50,249 nucleotides of DNA from Psychrobacter urativorans (GTDB lineage Bacteria; Pseudomonadota; Gammaproteobacteria; Pseudomonadales; Moraxellaceae), in NCBI RefSeq assembly GCF_904846675.1, contig NZ_CAJHBT010000021.1, positions 1 to 50,249 on the forward strand. Reading direction: 5' to 3'. The notes under the pieces were generated by a model. The model had not been told where the DNA came from, did not search any database, and saw only the letters and a program-made list of their open reading frames with translations. A program made the translations under genes and the position numbers. This document shows, piece by piece, positions 39,708-48,053 of this stretch. Every line of letters starts with the position of its first letter. Position 1 is the stretch's first letter.

Positions 39708-39747
39708 ATAAAAAACCAAGACTTATTTATAGTCTTGGTTTTTTATT
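39708..39747. terminator. Bidirectional terminator between ilvE and the sugar cassette
   Basis: AAAAAACCAAGAC pairs with GTCTTGGTTTTTT around an 8-9-base loop, with A and T runs on either side. It ends ilvE (+) and the four-gene minus-strand cassette that finishes at 39797. Confidence 0.85.
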
Positions 39748-39796
39748 CGCTGTATCTTAAAAATGCTATTTATTAAGTATTTTGATTAACCAATAT

Positions 39797-40813
39797 TCAG
39801 CTAGCTACTATATCCGACCACCTTACCAACCTAACCTCGTATTGATGTAACAACTGCTCGAATTGACGACTCATTAGCCACTCAAACTCGCGTTCACGAG
39901 CAGCCTTAATATCGTCTTGCCAATGGCTAGCAGGGACAGCAGGGTGACACATAATAAGGGTAGGACTCAAATTACTAGGCAAAGCATTGGGCACTGAATG
40001 TATGGCTGGCGTGGTGCTTCCATACTGTGCATAAGTGCCAAGCGACTCAATACTAAGCGGCAGGGAATGCATTGCGGGTGAGAGATGGTTTGTGCGCGGG
40101 GCATTGGTTAGCCAGCTTTCCCATAATGCGGCAAGCTGTTGAAAATTAGCATCAAAATCATAGACGCCGCCGAAGTAATGGTTGGTAGCGATATTGTTTT
40201 CTGCACATAACTTGCGCCACGCACGTCCACCAAGTCCATAGATTATCCAAGATTTTAAATCATCAACCAAAGGCGTTGTGACGCGTGCGCAGATAGGGTT
40301 GTTTGAACCATCGCTATAACGAGCGTTTAGCTCTTTGATTAGGCTTTGGCGAATAATAGGGAACTGATGAATATGTTGATGGCCATCGATGAAGACTGGT
40401 GCGTGCCCGAAAGTATCTTCAAAACCATCAAGCTGACGATTAATAACATCCGTAACTTGGGTCGGATTAAGCCGGCGCAGATAACTGGTTATCATTATTG
40501 ATTTTAATGATCCTTGTAGCGCCGAGGGAAAGATGCCAGTCAAGTCTAAATGCAGACCAATATCGACATTTAGGTCAGCCAGCGTGCGCATATCGGCAGC
40601 TGTAATTTGGCCACCTGCCATATAACTACTGGCGCCAATACGCCCGCGTTCAGCAAGCTGGATTACCGCATCATTCACTGCGCTCGAAAGGCCTAAGTCA
40701 TCCACATTAATGATGATGGCGCGTGCACTGTTTGATGATTGTGACGTTTCATTTTTAGAAGCGTTTTTTTTAGAATTTGTATCTTTAGAAATTGTGTTTT
40801 TTATTTTAATCAT
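39797..40813 (-). CDS. YdjC/ChbG-family carbohydrate deacetylase (NaxD-like)
   Basis: This 338-residue protein contains the YdjC/ChbG deacetylase fold, with metal-site motifs IIINVDDLGLS (near residues 33-43), GLHLDLTG and DGHQHIHQFP. Family members remove acetyl groups from N-acetylhexosamines. NaxD of Francisella and Acinetobacter deacetylates polyprenyl-phosphate-linked GalNAc before it is moved to lipid A. The N terminus carries a 30-residue Lys/Asn/Ser-rich extension. Its ATG overlaps the stop of gtrA (ATGA), and the cassette also encodes a GT2 and an ArnT-like enzyme, so a NaxD-like role is the best guess. Confidence 0.82.
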   Translation of the reverse strand: MIKIKNTISKDTNSKKNASKNETSQSSNSARAIIINVDDLGLSSAVNDAVIQLAERGRIGASSYMAGGQITAADMRTLADLNVDIGLHLDLTGIFPSALQGSLKSIMITSYLRRLNPTQVTDVINRQLDGFEDTFGHAPVFIDGHQHIHQFPIIRQSLIKELNARYSDGSNNPICARVTTPLVDDLKSWIIYGLGGRAWRKLCAENNIATNHYFGGVYDFDANFQQLAALWESWLTNAPRTNHLSPAMHSLPLSIESLGTYAQYGSTTPAIHSVPNALPSNLSPTLIMCHPAVPASHWQDDIKAAREREFEWLMSRQFEQLLHQYEVRLVRWSDIVAS

Positions 40814-41283
40814 GATTTAAATGCCCAAAGTTTACCCAATGTAAAAGTCATTACCGTAATAACGCCAGTGACGACTAGCCATATCAGCATATAGTAACGC
40901 TCACCAAACCAGTTAAGCCCCAATACAAATAAGCCTTGATTGGCTATAAATCCAGCAGCTGAGCTGGCAAACCATTTTATCAAGATAGTAAGCGTGCTTT
41001 TTTGGGGGGGATGATGAGGCTTTATAGTTGTGTGCGTTGGTGCATCATTAGTAATGTTGCTGGTTGATTGACGAAAAGTCAGATAAAAATGGCCGACAAA
41101 GCTCACTACAAACGCCACTAAAAAAGCAAGAACGTTGGCCCAAGCTGGTGAGATAGAGGTATTGCCTACTATATTAATTAATACTAAAAAATGCACCAAG
41201 GCGGCACTTGCACCTACCACTAAAAACCATAGCGCCTGCTTTGATGCGGATGTTGTTGCTACTTTCGATGCGTTGTTATTCAT
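40810..41283 (-). CDS. GtrA-family membrane protein (lipid-linked sugar flippase candidate)
   Basis: This 157-residue protein has four hydrophobic segments in the GtrA arrangement (FLVVGASAALVHFLVLINIV; ANVLAFLVAFVVSFVGHFYLTF; AAGFIANQGLFVLGL; LIWLVVTGVITVMTFTLGKLW). A His/Thr/Pro-rich loop lies in the middle. GtrA proteins are thought to flip polyprenyl-phosphate sugars across the inner membrane. ATG 41283 is chosen. It lies inside the end of the GT2 gene (8-base overlap), and the gene's stop overlaps the YdjC start by 4 bases. Tight coupling argues for a joint role. Confidence 0.82.
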   Translation of the reverse strand: MNNNASKVATTSASKQALWFLVVGASAALVHFLVLINIVGNTSISPAWANVLAFLVAFVVSFVGHFYLTFRQSTSNITNDAPTHTTIKPHHPPQKSTLTILIKWFASSAAGFIANQGLFVLGLNWFGERYYMLIWLVVTGVITVMTFTLGKLWAFKS

Positions 41284-42469
41284 GGAATGTGTGTTCAGAG
41301 TGTTTATAGGTGATATCACCGACAGGTTGCTTAGTATAACGATTATCAGCAAAGTTGTAATTTACGTGGTTTGTATTGGCGTAATTTTTATCAATATTCT
41401 TTTTATCAGCCAGACCGTTACCAGTATAACGCTCGCTACTGGTATTACCGCTATGAATAGTCTCATCAATTAAATATAAAGGCCGTTGTTTGACTTCTTC
41501 ATAGAGTCTGCCCACATACTCGCCAATCACCCCAATACAGACCAGCTGAATGCCAGTTGAGAACATAATACCAGCGGCAACCGTTGCCCAGCCTGCGACA
41601 TCACTGCCAAATAATAGCGTTTCAATAACAATATATAAGCCGTATATAAAGGCTAAGGCAGAAACTATAAAACCCATTCGTGATATCAGCCGCAGCGGCT
41701 TTTGTGAGAAAGAAGTAATACCAACCAAGGCCAATTCAAAAAGGCTACCAAAGTTAAACTTACTCTCGCCAGTGCCGCGATTGTCAGCAGTAAAGGGTAG
41801 ATAGACCGTATTAAATCCTACCCAAGCATACAGACCTTTCATAAAACGTTGACGCTCAGGTAGCGAGCGCAGCGCCTGTACGACCTTGCGGTTCATCACG
41901 CGAAAATCACCGGCATTTGGGCGAATCTCATAACGTTGACGGTCTTGGATGAAGTGATAAAAACTGCGCTTTAAGGTTTTAGCCAGCTTGCTCTCATGAG
42001 GGCGATTGGCTTGAATACCGGCGACCATATCAATATCAGACTGCTCAATCATACTGAGCATTTGCCCCAATACTGATAAAGGGTGCTGACCATCGGCATC
42101 AATCATCGCCACCACATCGCCTTCTGCTTTGGCAAGACCAGCACTTAGCGCCGGCTCCTTACCGAAGTTACGTGATAAGCGTACCAAAATCAGCTCCGTA
42201 TTGTGCGGACGTGCAGGCATCAAGGTGGTGACTACATCCATCAGGTTATCACTACTACCATCATCAACGATAATAATCTCACAGCTTGCTGGTGTTATTT
42301 CATCATTAGCCTCTTTAGAGGCATCGCTGTTTATAGGCGCACGCAAGGCTGCGGTAAATTCAAACACCTGCGGTAAAAAGGCCTGCAACGCCTCGGCATC
42401 ATTATAGGCTGGCATGATAATCGACAAGTAAGGCACACTAAGATGATTTTGAGGCATGAATACACTCAT
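41276..42469 (-). CDS. GT2 polyprenyl-phosphate glycosyltransferase (ArnC/FlmF/DPM1 type)
   Basis: This 397-residue protein has an N-terminal GT-A domain (LSIIMPAYNDAEAL, IIIVDDGSSD, MIDADGQHP) and two membrane helices near residues 250-310 (FIVSALAFIYGLYIVIETLLF and AAGIMFSTGIQLVCIGVIGEYVGRLY). This is the build of enzymes that attach a sugar from a nucleotide donor to undecaprenyl phosphate. The C-terminal 60 residues are Asn/Tyr/Thr-rich and poorly conserved in appearance. A GalNAc or related sugar is inferred from the adjacent YdjC deacetylase. The gene starts 86 bases after the ArnT-like gene ends. Confidence 0.85.
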   Translation of the reverse strand: MSVFMPQNHLSVPYLSIIMPAYNDAEALQAFLPQVFEFTAALRAPINSDASKEANDEITPASCEIIIVDDGSSDNLMDVVTTLMPARPHNTELILVRLSRNFGKEPALSAGLAKAEGDVVAMIDADGQHPLSVLGQMLSMIEQSDIDMVAGIQANRPHESKLAKTLKRSFYHFIQDRQRYEIRPNAGDFRVMNRKVVQALRSLPERQRFMKGLYAWVGFNTVYLPFTADNRGTGESKFNFGSLFELALVGITSFSQKPLRLISRMGFIVSALAFIYGLYIVIETLLFGSDVAGWATVAAGIMFSTGIQLVCIGVIGEYVGRLYEEVKQRPLYLIDETIHSGNTSSERYTGNGLADKKNIDKNYANTNHVNYNFADNRYTKQPVGDITYKHSEHTFHE

Positions 42470-42555
42470 CAGCGTTGGTTAATATGAATGGCTACTCAGC
42501 CCCCATTTATTAGTCGTTATTTACGGAGTCGAGCGAAGACAGCTAGTTGTTACCT

Positions 42556-44175
42556 TTATTTAATACAGCGACTTGGTACATAAGCGATCCAGTTTACGGT
42601 TAAGGGCTCTTTGGCATTAGGGTCAGGCCAAGCAATCTGCCATTGTCCTTTTTGTACTATCAGGGCGGTAGCGTTATTCGTATTATCTATTTTATTGTAA
42701 TTTGAGCTGGCATCTGCCACCATCAATTCATCAAGTAAAGGTAGCTTGATATAGTCATCGTCTTGCCACATAACTAGAGTGCCGTTTTTCTGAAGGCGCT
42801 CAGTGCTCATCCACGGTGAATGACTGGCAGGACCTGAAATCATTTGCGACGGGAAATCACTATTCATGGCGACTAACGCCCCGAGCCAGCGATCCCCTGA
42901 CACGCTATCAAGCGGGCAGCTACTCAGCTTACTCCATGTACTAGCCGCTTGGGTAGCTAAGGCTTGTTCAGGCCAGTGCATACGCGATGGTTTATGACGT
43001 ATTTTATCACCAAAACCGACGTATATGACCATTAATACTGTAGCGAGTGTCAGCCAAATGGCCAGTGCGCGACGCAATTTAATAGCCGTTAAAGCTTGCA
43101 CAGCTGGGACAATAAATGAGGCAGCTAGTAAGCCTGACAGTGCCCACATTGGCATGCCCCACATATCACGCAGCCCGATACCAAATACTAAGTTTAATAC
43201 CACGAGCACAACTATGGGCGCAGCCCAAAGGTACCACAGTAAAGAAGCACCTGCTGGCAGGCTATGCTTATAGGCGCTAACACCAAATAAGCGTTTGCGA
43301 TTAAGCGCTAACATTAATACTAGCGGAATATGCGCCATAAGCTGGGCGGCAATAAAATTTACCCAACTAAAATGGCGGCTAACGTTACTAGCAGTTTCAC
43401 TGACATCATGTGAGCGCCCATTAGCATAACCGAGCGGCAACCAATCATGCATCACTAACCAGTATAAATGCGGGGCAAATATAGCCAACATTACAAAGGC
43501 CGCTATCCACGGCTGCGGCTGCTTTAACAGCGGCCATTGTCTAGGCAATAATAAGTAAAGTGCCATAGGCAGTAATAAGAATATGACACTATATTTAGTG
43601 AGCATACCCAGCCCACCGAGCACCCCCAGTAATAGCCAGTCTGTCAGTCGACTTCGAGTCAGCGCTTGATAAAATACTAAGTATAATCCTACCCAAATAG
43701 GGAACTGCGCAACGTTATGGTTAAACTCAAGACTAGGATAGCTATAGTAGATAACAGCTAATGTCAAAGCGCTTCCTAAGAGCCCTGTTGCTGGTGACCA
43801 TATTTTTTTGCCCAGCTGATAAACCAAGAATAGCGTCAGTAGCACATATAATTGGCTTAGCAAATAAGGGCCAATATGTCCAAACAGTTGATAAAAGCTG
43901 TATAATATCCATGATGATAATGGGGGGTGCTTATAATACCCCCATTCCCATTCACTACCCCAGTTTATGCCTTCACTGACATCCAAAGGTACGCTATTGG
44001 CAAGGAAGGCAGGAGCAATAGACCAAATGAGAAAGTAAACCAGTAAGAATAGACCAAACCAGCGCCATTGCTTTTGTCCTGTCTCATTATTACACAAGGT
44101 ATCGTTACCGTTATGAAGGCTATCTGCTTGCATTTTAGCGCGTGAGGCTGACTTATTACTAAATGACGGGGTCAT
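42556..44175 (-). CDS. ArnT-like lipid A glycosyltransferase (GT39/GT83, PMT family)
   Basis: This 539-residue membrane protein starts with about 36 cytoplasmic residues, followed by 10-12 helices. The first periplasmic loop holds the catalytic acidic region PLDVSEGINWGSEWEWGYYKHPPL. This is typical of PMT/ArnT enzymes that use polyprenyl-phosphate sugars as donors. A soluble C-terminal part (about residues 400-539) lies in the periplasm. It could transfer a (de-N-acetylated) hexosamine to lipid A as FlmK does in Francisella; it could also act on another glycan. It is the first gene of the four-gene minus-strand cassette. Confidence 0.82.
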   Translation of the reverse strand: MTPSFSNKSASRAKMQADSLHNGNDTLCNNETGQKQWRWFGLFLLVYFLIWSIAPAFLANSVPLDVSEGINWGSEWEWGYYKHPPLSSWILYSFYQLFGHIGPYLLSQLYVLLTLFLVYQLGKKIWSPATGLLGSALTLAVIYYSYPSLEFNHNVAQFPIWVGLYLVFYQALTRSRLTDWLLLGVLGGLGMLTKYSVIFLLLPMALYLLLPRQWPLLKQPQPWIAAFVMLAIFAPHLYWLVMHDWLPLGYANGRSHDVSETASNVSRHFSWVNFIAAQLMAHIPLVLMLALNRKRLFGVSAYKHSLPAGASLLWYLWAAPIVVLVVLNLVFGIGLRDMWGMPMWALSGLLAASFIVPAVQALTAIKLRRALAIWLTLATVLMVIYVGFGDKIRHKPSRMHWPEQALATQAASTWSKLSSCPLDSVSGDRWLGALVAMNSDFPSQMISGPASHSPWMSTERLQKNGTLVMWQDDDYIKLPLLDELMVADASSNYNKIDNTNNATALIVQKGQWQIAWPDPNAKEPLTVNWIAYVPSRCIK

Positions 44176-44386
44176 GACTATACTCTTTTTATAGTTTGTC
44201 TGGTCTTATACTACAGCTGGCTCAAGTATACTTAAAATATAATACTAATAGCGCAGCAGGACTTCATTGTAATAGTCCAGCTATAACAATTTAGCGTCAT
44301 TATAGAGTTTAATGTCAGTCAATTATAGTAAGGCTGCCTTTTTATCTTTATTTTTTAGAATAGCAATAAACTTAAGAGAGTATGTT

Positions 44387-45250
44387 ATGAGTAATGAGGT
44401 TATCAAAGTATTTGTCGGATGTGACCCTAATAACTGTGATTTAGAACAGATGATGGTGCTAGATTATAGTCTGCATAAACAGACTAGTGCGCCTGTTGAA
44501 GTCGTCTGGATGCAGCTGTCACGCGATCCTAACAGCTATTGGTACTCAAACCCCGAGACCGGTGAGGGCTGGAATACTACTAAGTGGGCCACACCTTTTT
44601 CAGGATTTCGTTGGGCCATTCCAGAATATTGTGATTTTTCTGGTAGAGCCATTTATATGGATGCCGACGTGGTCATTCTAAGCGACTTGGCAGCGTTATG
44701 GAATCACCCTATCGAAGGACAGTCTATAGTAGCTGCAAAAACAATCGCAGATATGACCCGTTTGTGTACTTGTGTCTGGGATTGTGATAACGCCAAAAGT
44801 ACTATTTTACCGGTTGAGCAACTCAGAAAAGATGCGAATAGTCATCAAAAAATGATGGACTTGCTCAAACAAAATCCGCAATTGGTAGAGCCTTATCAAG
44901 ACAGTTATAACTGTGTAGATGGGGAAGCGTTGGCAATAGAAGATATTAAGATACTGCATTACTCAGACATGGGTACTCAGTTTAGCCATAAATATGCGCT
45001 AGCAAGGGTCAGTGCAGAGGGCTCTGAGCATTGGTTTGATGGGAAGATAATGCCGCATCCAAGGCAAGAGCTAGTCGAGTTATTTGATAGCTATTATAAC
45101 GAAGCATTGGCTGCTGGCTACAAGCTAGATAATTATCGTATCAATGCCTTTGGTCAATTCCCTAAAAAGACCCACAAGCGCTATAAAGGCAATAAAATAA
45201 CCCGTCCGAGCAGCTCTAAGTCGTTTCTTTCGAGGTTATTCAAACGCTAA
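44387..45250 (+). CDS. GT8-like glycosyltransferase (GT-A fold)
   Basis: This 287-residue protein begins MSNEVIKVFVGCDPNNCDLEQ, has a metal-binding DxD motif in IYMDADVVIL near residues 88-97, and KILHYSDMGTQFSHK near 190. These features resemble family 8 (LgtC-like) retaining transferases. The substrate is unknown, and the basic C-terminal tail (RPSSSKSFLSRLFKR) may contact the membrane. ATG 44387 follows TTAAGAGAG and is preferred over an in-frame start at 44312. It diverges from the ArnT-like cassette; IS30 element 2 begins 28 bases after its stop, with no terminator in between. Confidence 0.75.
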   Translation: MSNEVIKVFVGCDPNNCDLEQMMVLDYSLHKQTSAPVEVVWMQLSRDPNSYWYSNPETGEGWNTTKWATPFSGFRWAIPEYCDFSGRAIYMDADVVILSDLAALWNHPIEGQSIVAAKTIADMTRLCTCVWDCDNAKSTILPVEQLRKDANSHQKMMDLLKQNPQLVEPYQDSYNCVDGEALAIEDIKILHYSDMGTQFSHKYALARVSAEGSEHWFDGKIMPHPRQELVELFDSYYNEALAAGYKLDNYRINAFGQFPKKTHKRYKGNKITRPSSSKSFLSRLFKR

Positions 45251-45278
45251 TTTGAGTTTGACTCGCTTTATTAAAAGC

Positions 45279-46330
45279 TAGATTAACATACCAAGTGCAA
45301 CGCTAAGTAATGGAATAGGATACTTGGTTTGGTGTTTTAAATCCTAACCGTTTTCTTGGTCTGTTATTAAGTTTGTCCTCAATGGCTTGTACCTCATCAT
45401 CAGATACTTGTCTAAAATCACAGCCTTTAGGCAAGTACTCTCTGATTAAACCATTGGTATTCTCGTTTGTTCCTCTCTGCCATGACGCATAAGTATCAGC
45501 AAAGTAGAACATACTATAGAGCCTGTTTTTGACCTCTTTATGGTCAGCAAACTCTTTACCATTATCAGAAGTAATTGTTTTGACTTGCAGTCTAATTGGG
45601 TTGAGTAGCGTTATCATAGTATCCGCCACCAAATGAGCGCTCTTTCTAGTGACTCGTTGCATCTTAACCAAACCTGTCTTTCGTTCTACTACCGTCACAA
45701 TGGCCTGCTTGTGGTTTTGACCGATAATGGTATCGGCTTCCCAATCGCCAATACGGGATCGTTCCTCTACCACTTGAGGTCGCTTATGAATAGAGACTCT
45801 GTCATTGATGCGTCCACGAGTCTCACAGGTGAGACGCTGACGATAAGGTTTGGCTTTACGTCTTAAATACTGCCATAACACGCCGCCTTGTCTTTTATCT
45901 GTCCATAGGTAGCGATAGATGCTCATGTGGCTAATGCCGCCATGGACCCCTGCTATTTGTTCCGGACTCCACTGTAATTTTAGCTTATCAACAACCCAAT
46001 CCCAAACGTTTAAAACAATGGTGAAAGCGTTGTTTGCATGCCTCGCTTTGGCCTTGTCGTCTGCATACTGGGCTCGGTAGCCACGCAGGCTTTTATTACG
46101 CCTGATCTCTCTTGATATGGTGCTGGAACTTCTATTTAATTCGCCTGCTATAAATTTAATGCTCCGGTTTGCCCCTTTAAGGACATAAATCTGATATCGT
46201 TCCTCTAGGCTTAGATGGGTATAGCTCATGGTTGCAATCTCACTTTGGCGGTGGATAGTGGCTTTGATGCTAGCGCATCTAGGCTTCTTTTTCACCTACT
46301 GGTTGAAATTGCACTTCATTTGTTAATCTA
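45279..46330 (-). mobile_element. IS30-family insertion sequence, element 2 (1052 bp)
   Basis: The ends TAGATTAACA (45279-45288) and TGTTAATCTA (46321-46330), with inner AGTGCAA matches, mirror those of element 1. Length and orientation are identical to element 1, but the DNA is visibly diverged. A possible 3-base target duplication (AAG) is seen if the left end begins one base earlier; this is weak. It lies between the GT8-like gene and wecE. Confidence 0.87.
45303..46229 (-). CDS. IS30-family transposase, element 2
   Basis: This 308-residue protein appears intact with MSYTHLSLEERYQIYVLKGA at the start. The HTH (AGELNRSSSTISREIRRN) is followed by the DDE core (DWEADTIIGQNHK, TSDNGKEFADHKE, ENTNGLIREY). 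It has the same length as the transposase of element 1, with several dozen substitutions, so the two are sister elements rather than a recent local copy. ATG 46229 is used by analogy; the frame is open to 46295. Confidence 0.91.
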   Translation of the reverse strand: MSYTHLSLEERYQIYVLKGANRSIKFIAGELNRSSSTISREIRRNKSLRGYRAQYADDKAKARHANNAFTIVLNVWDWVVDKLKLQWSPEQIAGVHGGISHMSIYRYLWTDKRQGGVLWQYLRRKAKPYRQRLTCETRGRINDRVSIHKRPQVVEERSRIGDWEADTIIGQNHKQAIVTVVERKTGLVKMQRVTRKSAHLVADTMITLLNPIRLQVKTITSDNGKEFADHKEVKNRLYSMFYFADTYASWQRGTNENTNGLIREYLPKGCDFRQVSDDEVQAIEDKLNNRPRKRLGFKTPNQVSYSIT

Positions 46331-46356
46331 AGATATGTCAGTTAAGGACTTAGAAC

Positions 46357-47493
46357 CTACTTTTCTTTGTAAAAGGCTTGTATAACTGATATTACTTTAT
46401 CTTGGTCTTTTTTATCTATGCCATACCATAATGGCAATCTCAATAATTTCTCACTTTCTATTGTTGTAAATTCATCCTCTCCATGGAAGTGGCCAAGTTT
46501 TTTTCCGGCTATAGAACTATGTAGAGGAATATAGTGAAATACAGCCATGATGTTACTATCTTTAAGAAAGTTAATTAAATTGATGCGAGTTTCCATATCT
46601 TGAACCTTGAGATAAAACATATGAGCGTTATATTTACAAGACGTAGGTATAACAGGAAGTTGTATTTTTTCTCGTAGCTCAAGTCCTTTAAGCTGCTCAT
46701 AGTAATAAGACCAAGCTTGCAAGCGATCTTGGTTAATTTCTACACTTTTTTCAAGCTGTCCCCAAAGATAAGCGGCTTGTATGTCGCTAGGAAGGTAACT
46801 ACTGCCTATGTCTACCCAAGAGTATTTATCAGTCATCCCGCGAAAAAACTGGCTACGGTTAGTGCCTTTTTCTCGGATAATCTCTGCTCGTTCCCTAAAT
46901 TTTTCGTCATTAATTATTAATAAGCCACCTTCACCGCCACTAGTATAGTTCTTGGTTTCATGAAAGCTGAAAGTACCTAAATGTCCAATAGTGCCTAAGG
47001 CCTTGCCTTTATAGGTACTCATCATTCCTTGTGCGGCATCTTCTACTACATAAAGGTTGTGACGTTGTGCTATATCCATAATGGTGTCCATCTCACAACT
47101 AATACCCGCGTAATGCACAGGAACGATGGCTATTGTTTTTTCAGTAATAGCCGCTTCAATTTTGGCTTCATCGATATTCATAGTATCTGGACGAATATCA
47201 ACAAAAACAATTTTTGCCCCGCGTAAAACAAATGCATTTGCTGTACTAACGAAAGTATAGCTAGGCATTATTATTTCATCACCTGGTTTAGTGTCGATCA
47301 AGATTGCTGCCATTTCTAGTGCAGCGGTACAAGAGGGGGTTAGCAAGACTTTATTACAAGATAAGCTCTCTTCAAACCAGTCATGACAAAGCTTGGTAAA
47401 AGGGCCATCACCAGATATCTTATCACTGTGCATGGCTTTTAAAACGTATTGGTCTTCATTGCCTGTATAGGGCGGTTTATTGAAAGGAATCAT
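46357..47493 (-). CDS. wecE: WecE, dTDP-4-amino-4,6-dideoxygalactose transaminase
   Basis: WecE converts dTDP-4-keto-6-deoxyglucose to dTDP-Fuc4N with glutamate. The 378-residue DegT/AryC1-family PLP enzyme starts MIPFNKPPYTGNE, contains KVLLTPSCTAALEMAA and IIMPSYTFVSTANAFVLRGA, and has the PLP Lys181 in FHETKNYTSGGEGG. It matches E. coli WecE closely from memory. The ATG at 47493 lies 17 bases inside the acyltransferase gene. It is the last gene of the sugar operon; IS30 element 2 starts 26 bases past its stop. Confidence 0.92.
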   Translation of the reverse strand: MIPFNKPPYTGNEDQYVLKAMHSDKISGDGPFTKLCHDWFEESLSCNKVLLTPSCTAALEMAAILIDTKPGDEIIMPSYTFVSTANAFVLRGAKIVFVDIRPDTMNIDEAKIEAAITEKTIAIVPVHYAGISCEMDTIMDIAQRHNLYVVEDAAQGMMSTYKGKALGTIGHLGTFSFHETKNYTSGGEGGLLIINDEKFRERAEIIREKGTNRSQFFRGMTDKYSWVDIGSSYLPSDIQAAYLWGQLEKSVEINQDRLQAWSYYYEQLKGLELREKIQLPVIPTSCKYNAHMFYLKVQDMETRINLINFLKDSNIMAVFHYIPLHSSIAGKKLGHFHGEDEFTTIESEKLLRLPLWYGIDKKDQDKVISVIQAFYKEK

Positions 47494-48052
47494 TATTTAT
47501 CTCTTCCAAGAATTTTTTTTCTAAGACAAGTAAGTCTTTTTTTCTTTCCTTGACTCTTTTAGCAGGAATACCTACGTAAATGCCCCAAGGACTGGTATCT
47601 TTATTTATTAAACTCATTGCCCCTACAGAACTTCCTTCTGCAAGGTTCACACCGGGCATAATCATACTACCTGCACCTACAATTACTTGGCGCTCTATAA
47701 CCACTTTTTCTTTTTTCTCATTTTTATATTTTGAAGGTACAAATGAGCTAACCATAGTCTCTCCACTATAATCATCCGACTGCGAAAAGATTTTTACGCC
47801 GTAGGATAACCCAGAGAAATCCCCTAAGTAGATTCCCGCTTCGCCGCCTGCTATTAGACACATAGGGGCAATCTGGCAAAAGTCGCCTATTTTTACTCTA
47901 CCTGACACCACACAAAAATCATCAATTCTTGAATTATCACCAATCTCTATCTGATCGGCATTGTATATACTGGCTTTATCACTAATTCTTACATTCTTGC
48001 CTAGGGCTTTAAATCCTACTTCTTGTAATTGGCTAGCGGTTAGATAGGCCAT
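47477..48052 (-). CDS. Hexapeptide-repeat acyltransferase (probable sugar N- or O-acetyltransferase)
   Basis: This 191-residue left-handed beta-helix acyltransferase has repeated hexapeptide turns (ISDKASIYNADQIEIGDNSR, VSGRVKIGDFCQIAPMCLI, VIVGAGSMIMPGVNLAEGSS, YVGIPAKRVKERK). Such enzymes acetylate nucleotide sugars. Sitting between wecF and wecE, it probably takes the place of the GNAT enzyme WecD and acetylates dTDP-Fuc4N to dTDP-Fuc4NAc; O-acetylation of the glycan is the alternative. It starts 1 base after the wecF stop and overlaps wecE by 17 bases. Confidence 0.75.
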   Translation of the reverse strand: MAYLTASQLQEVGFKALGKNVRISDKASIYNADQIEIGDNSRIDDFCVVSGRVKIGDFCQIAPMCLIAGGEAGIYLGDFSGLSYGVKIFSQSDDYSGETMVSSFVPSKYKNEKKEKVVIERQVIVGAGSMIMPGVNLAEGSSVGAMSLINKDTSPWGIYVGIPAKRVKERKKDLLVLEKKFLEEINNDSFQ

Positions 48053-48053
48053 A

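Noticed and set aside
34023..45278. Composite transposon bounded by the two IS30 elements
   Set aside because: The elements are visibly diverged in sequence, and the interval contains core genes glnE and ilvE, so independent insertions are more likely.
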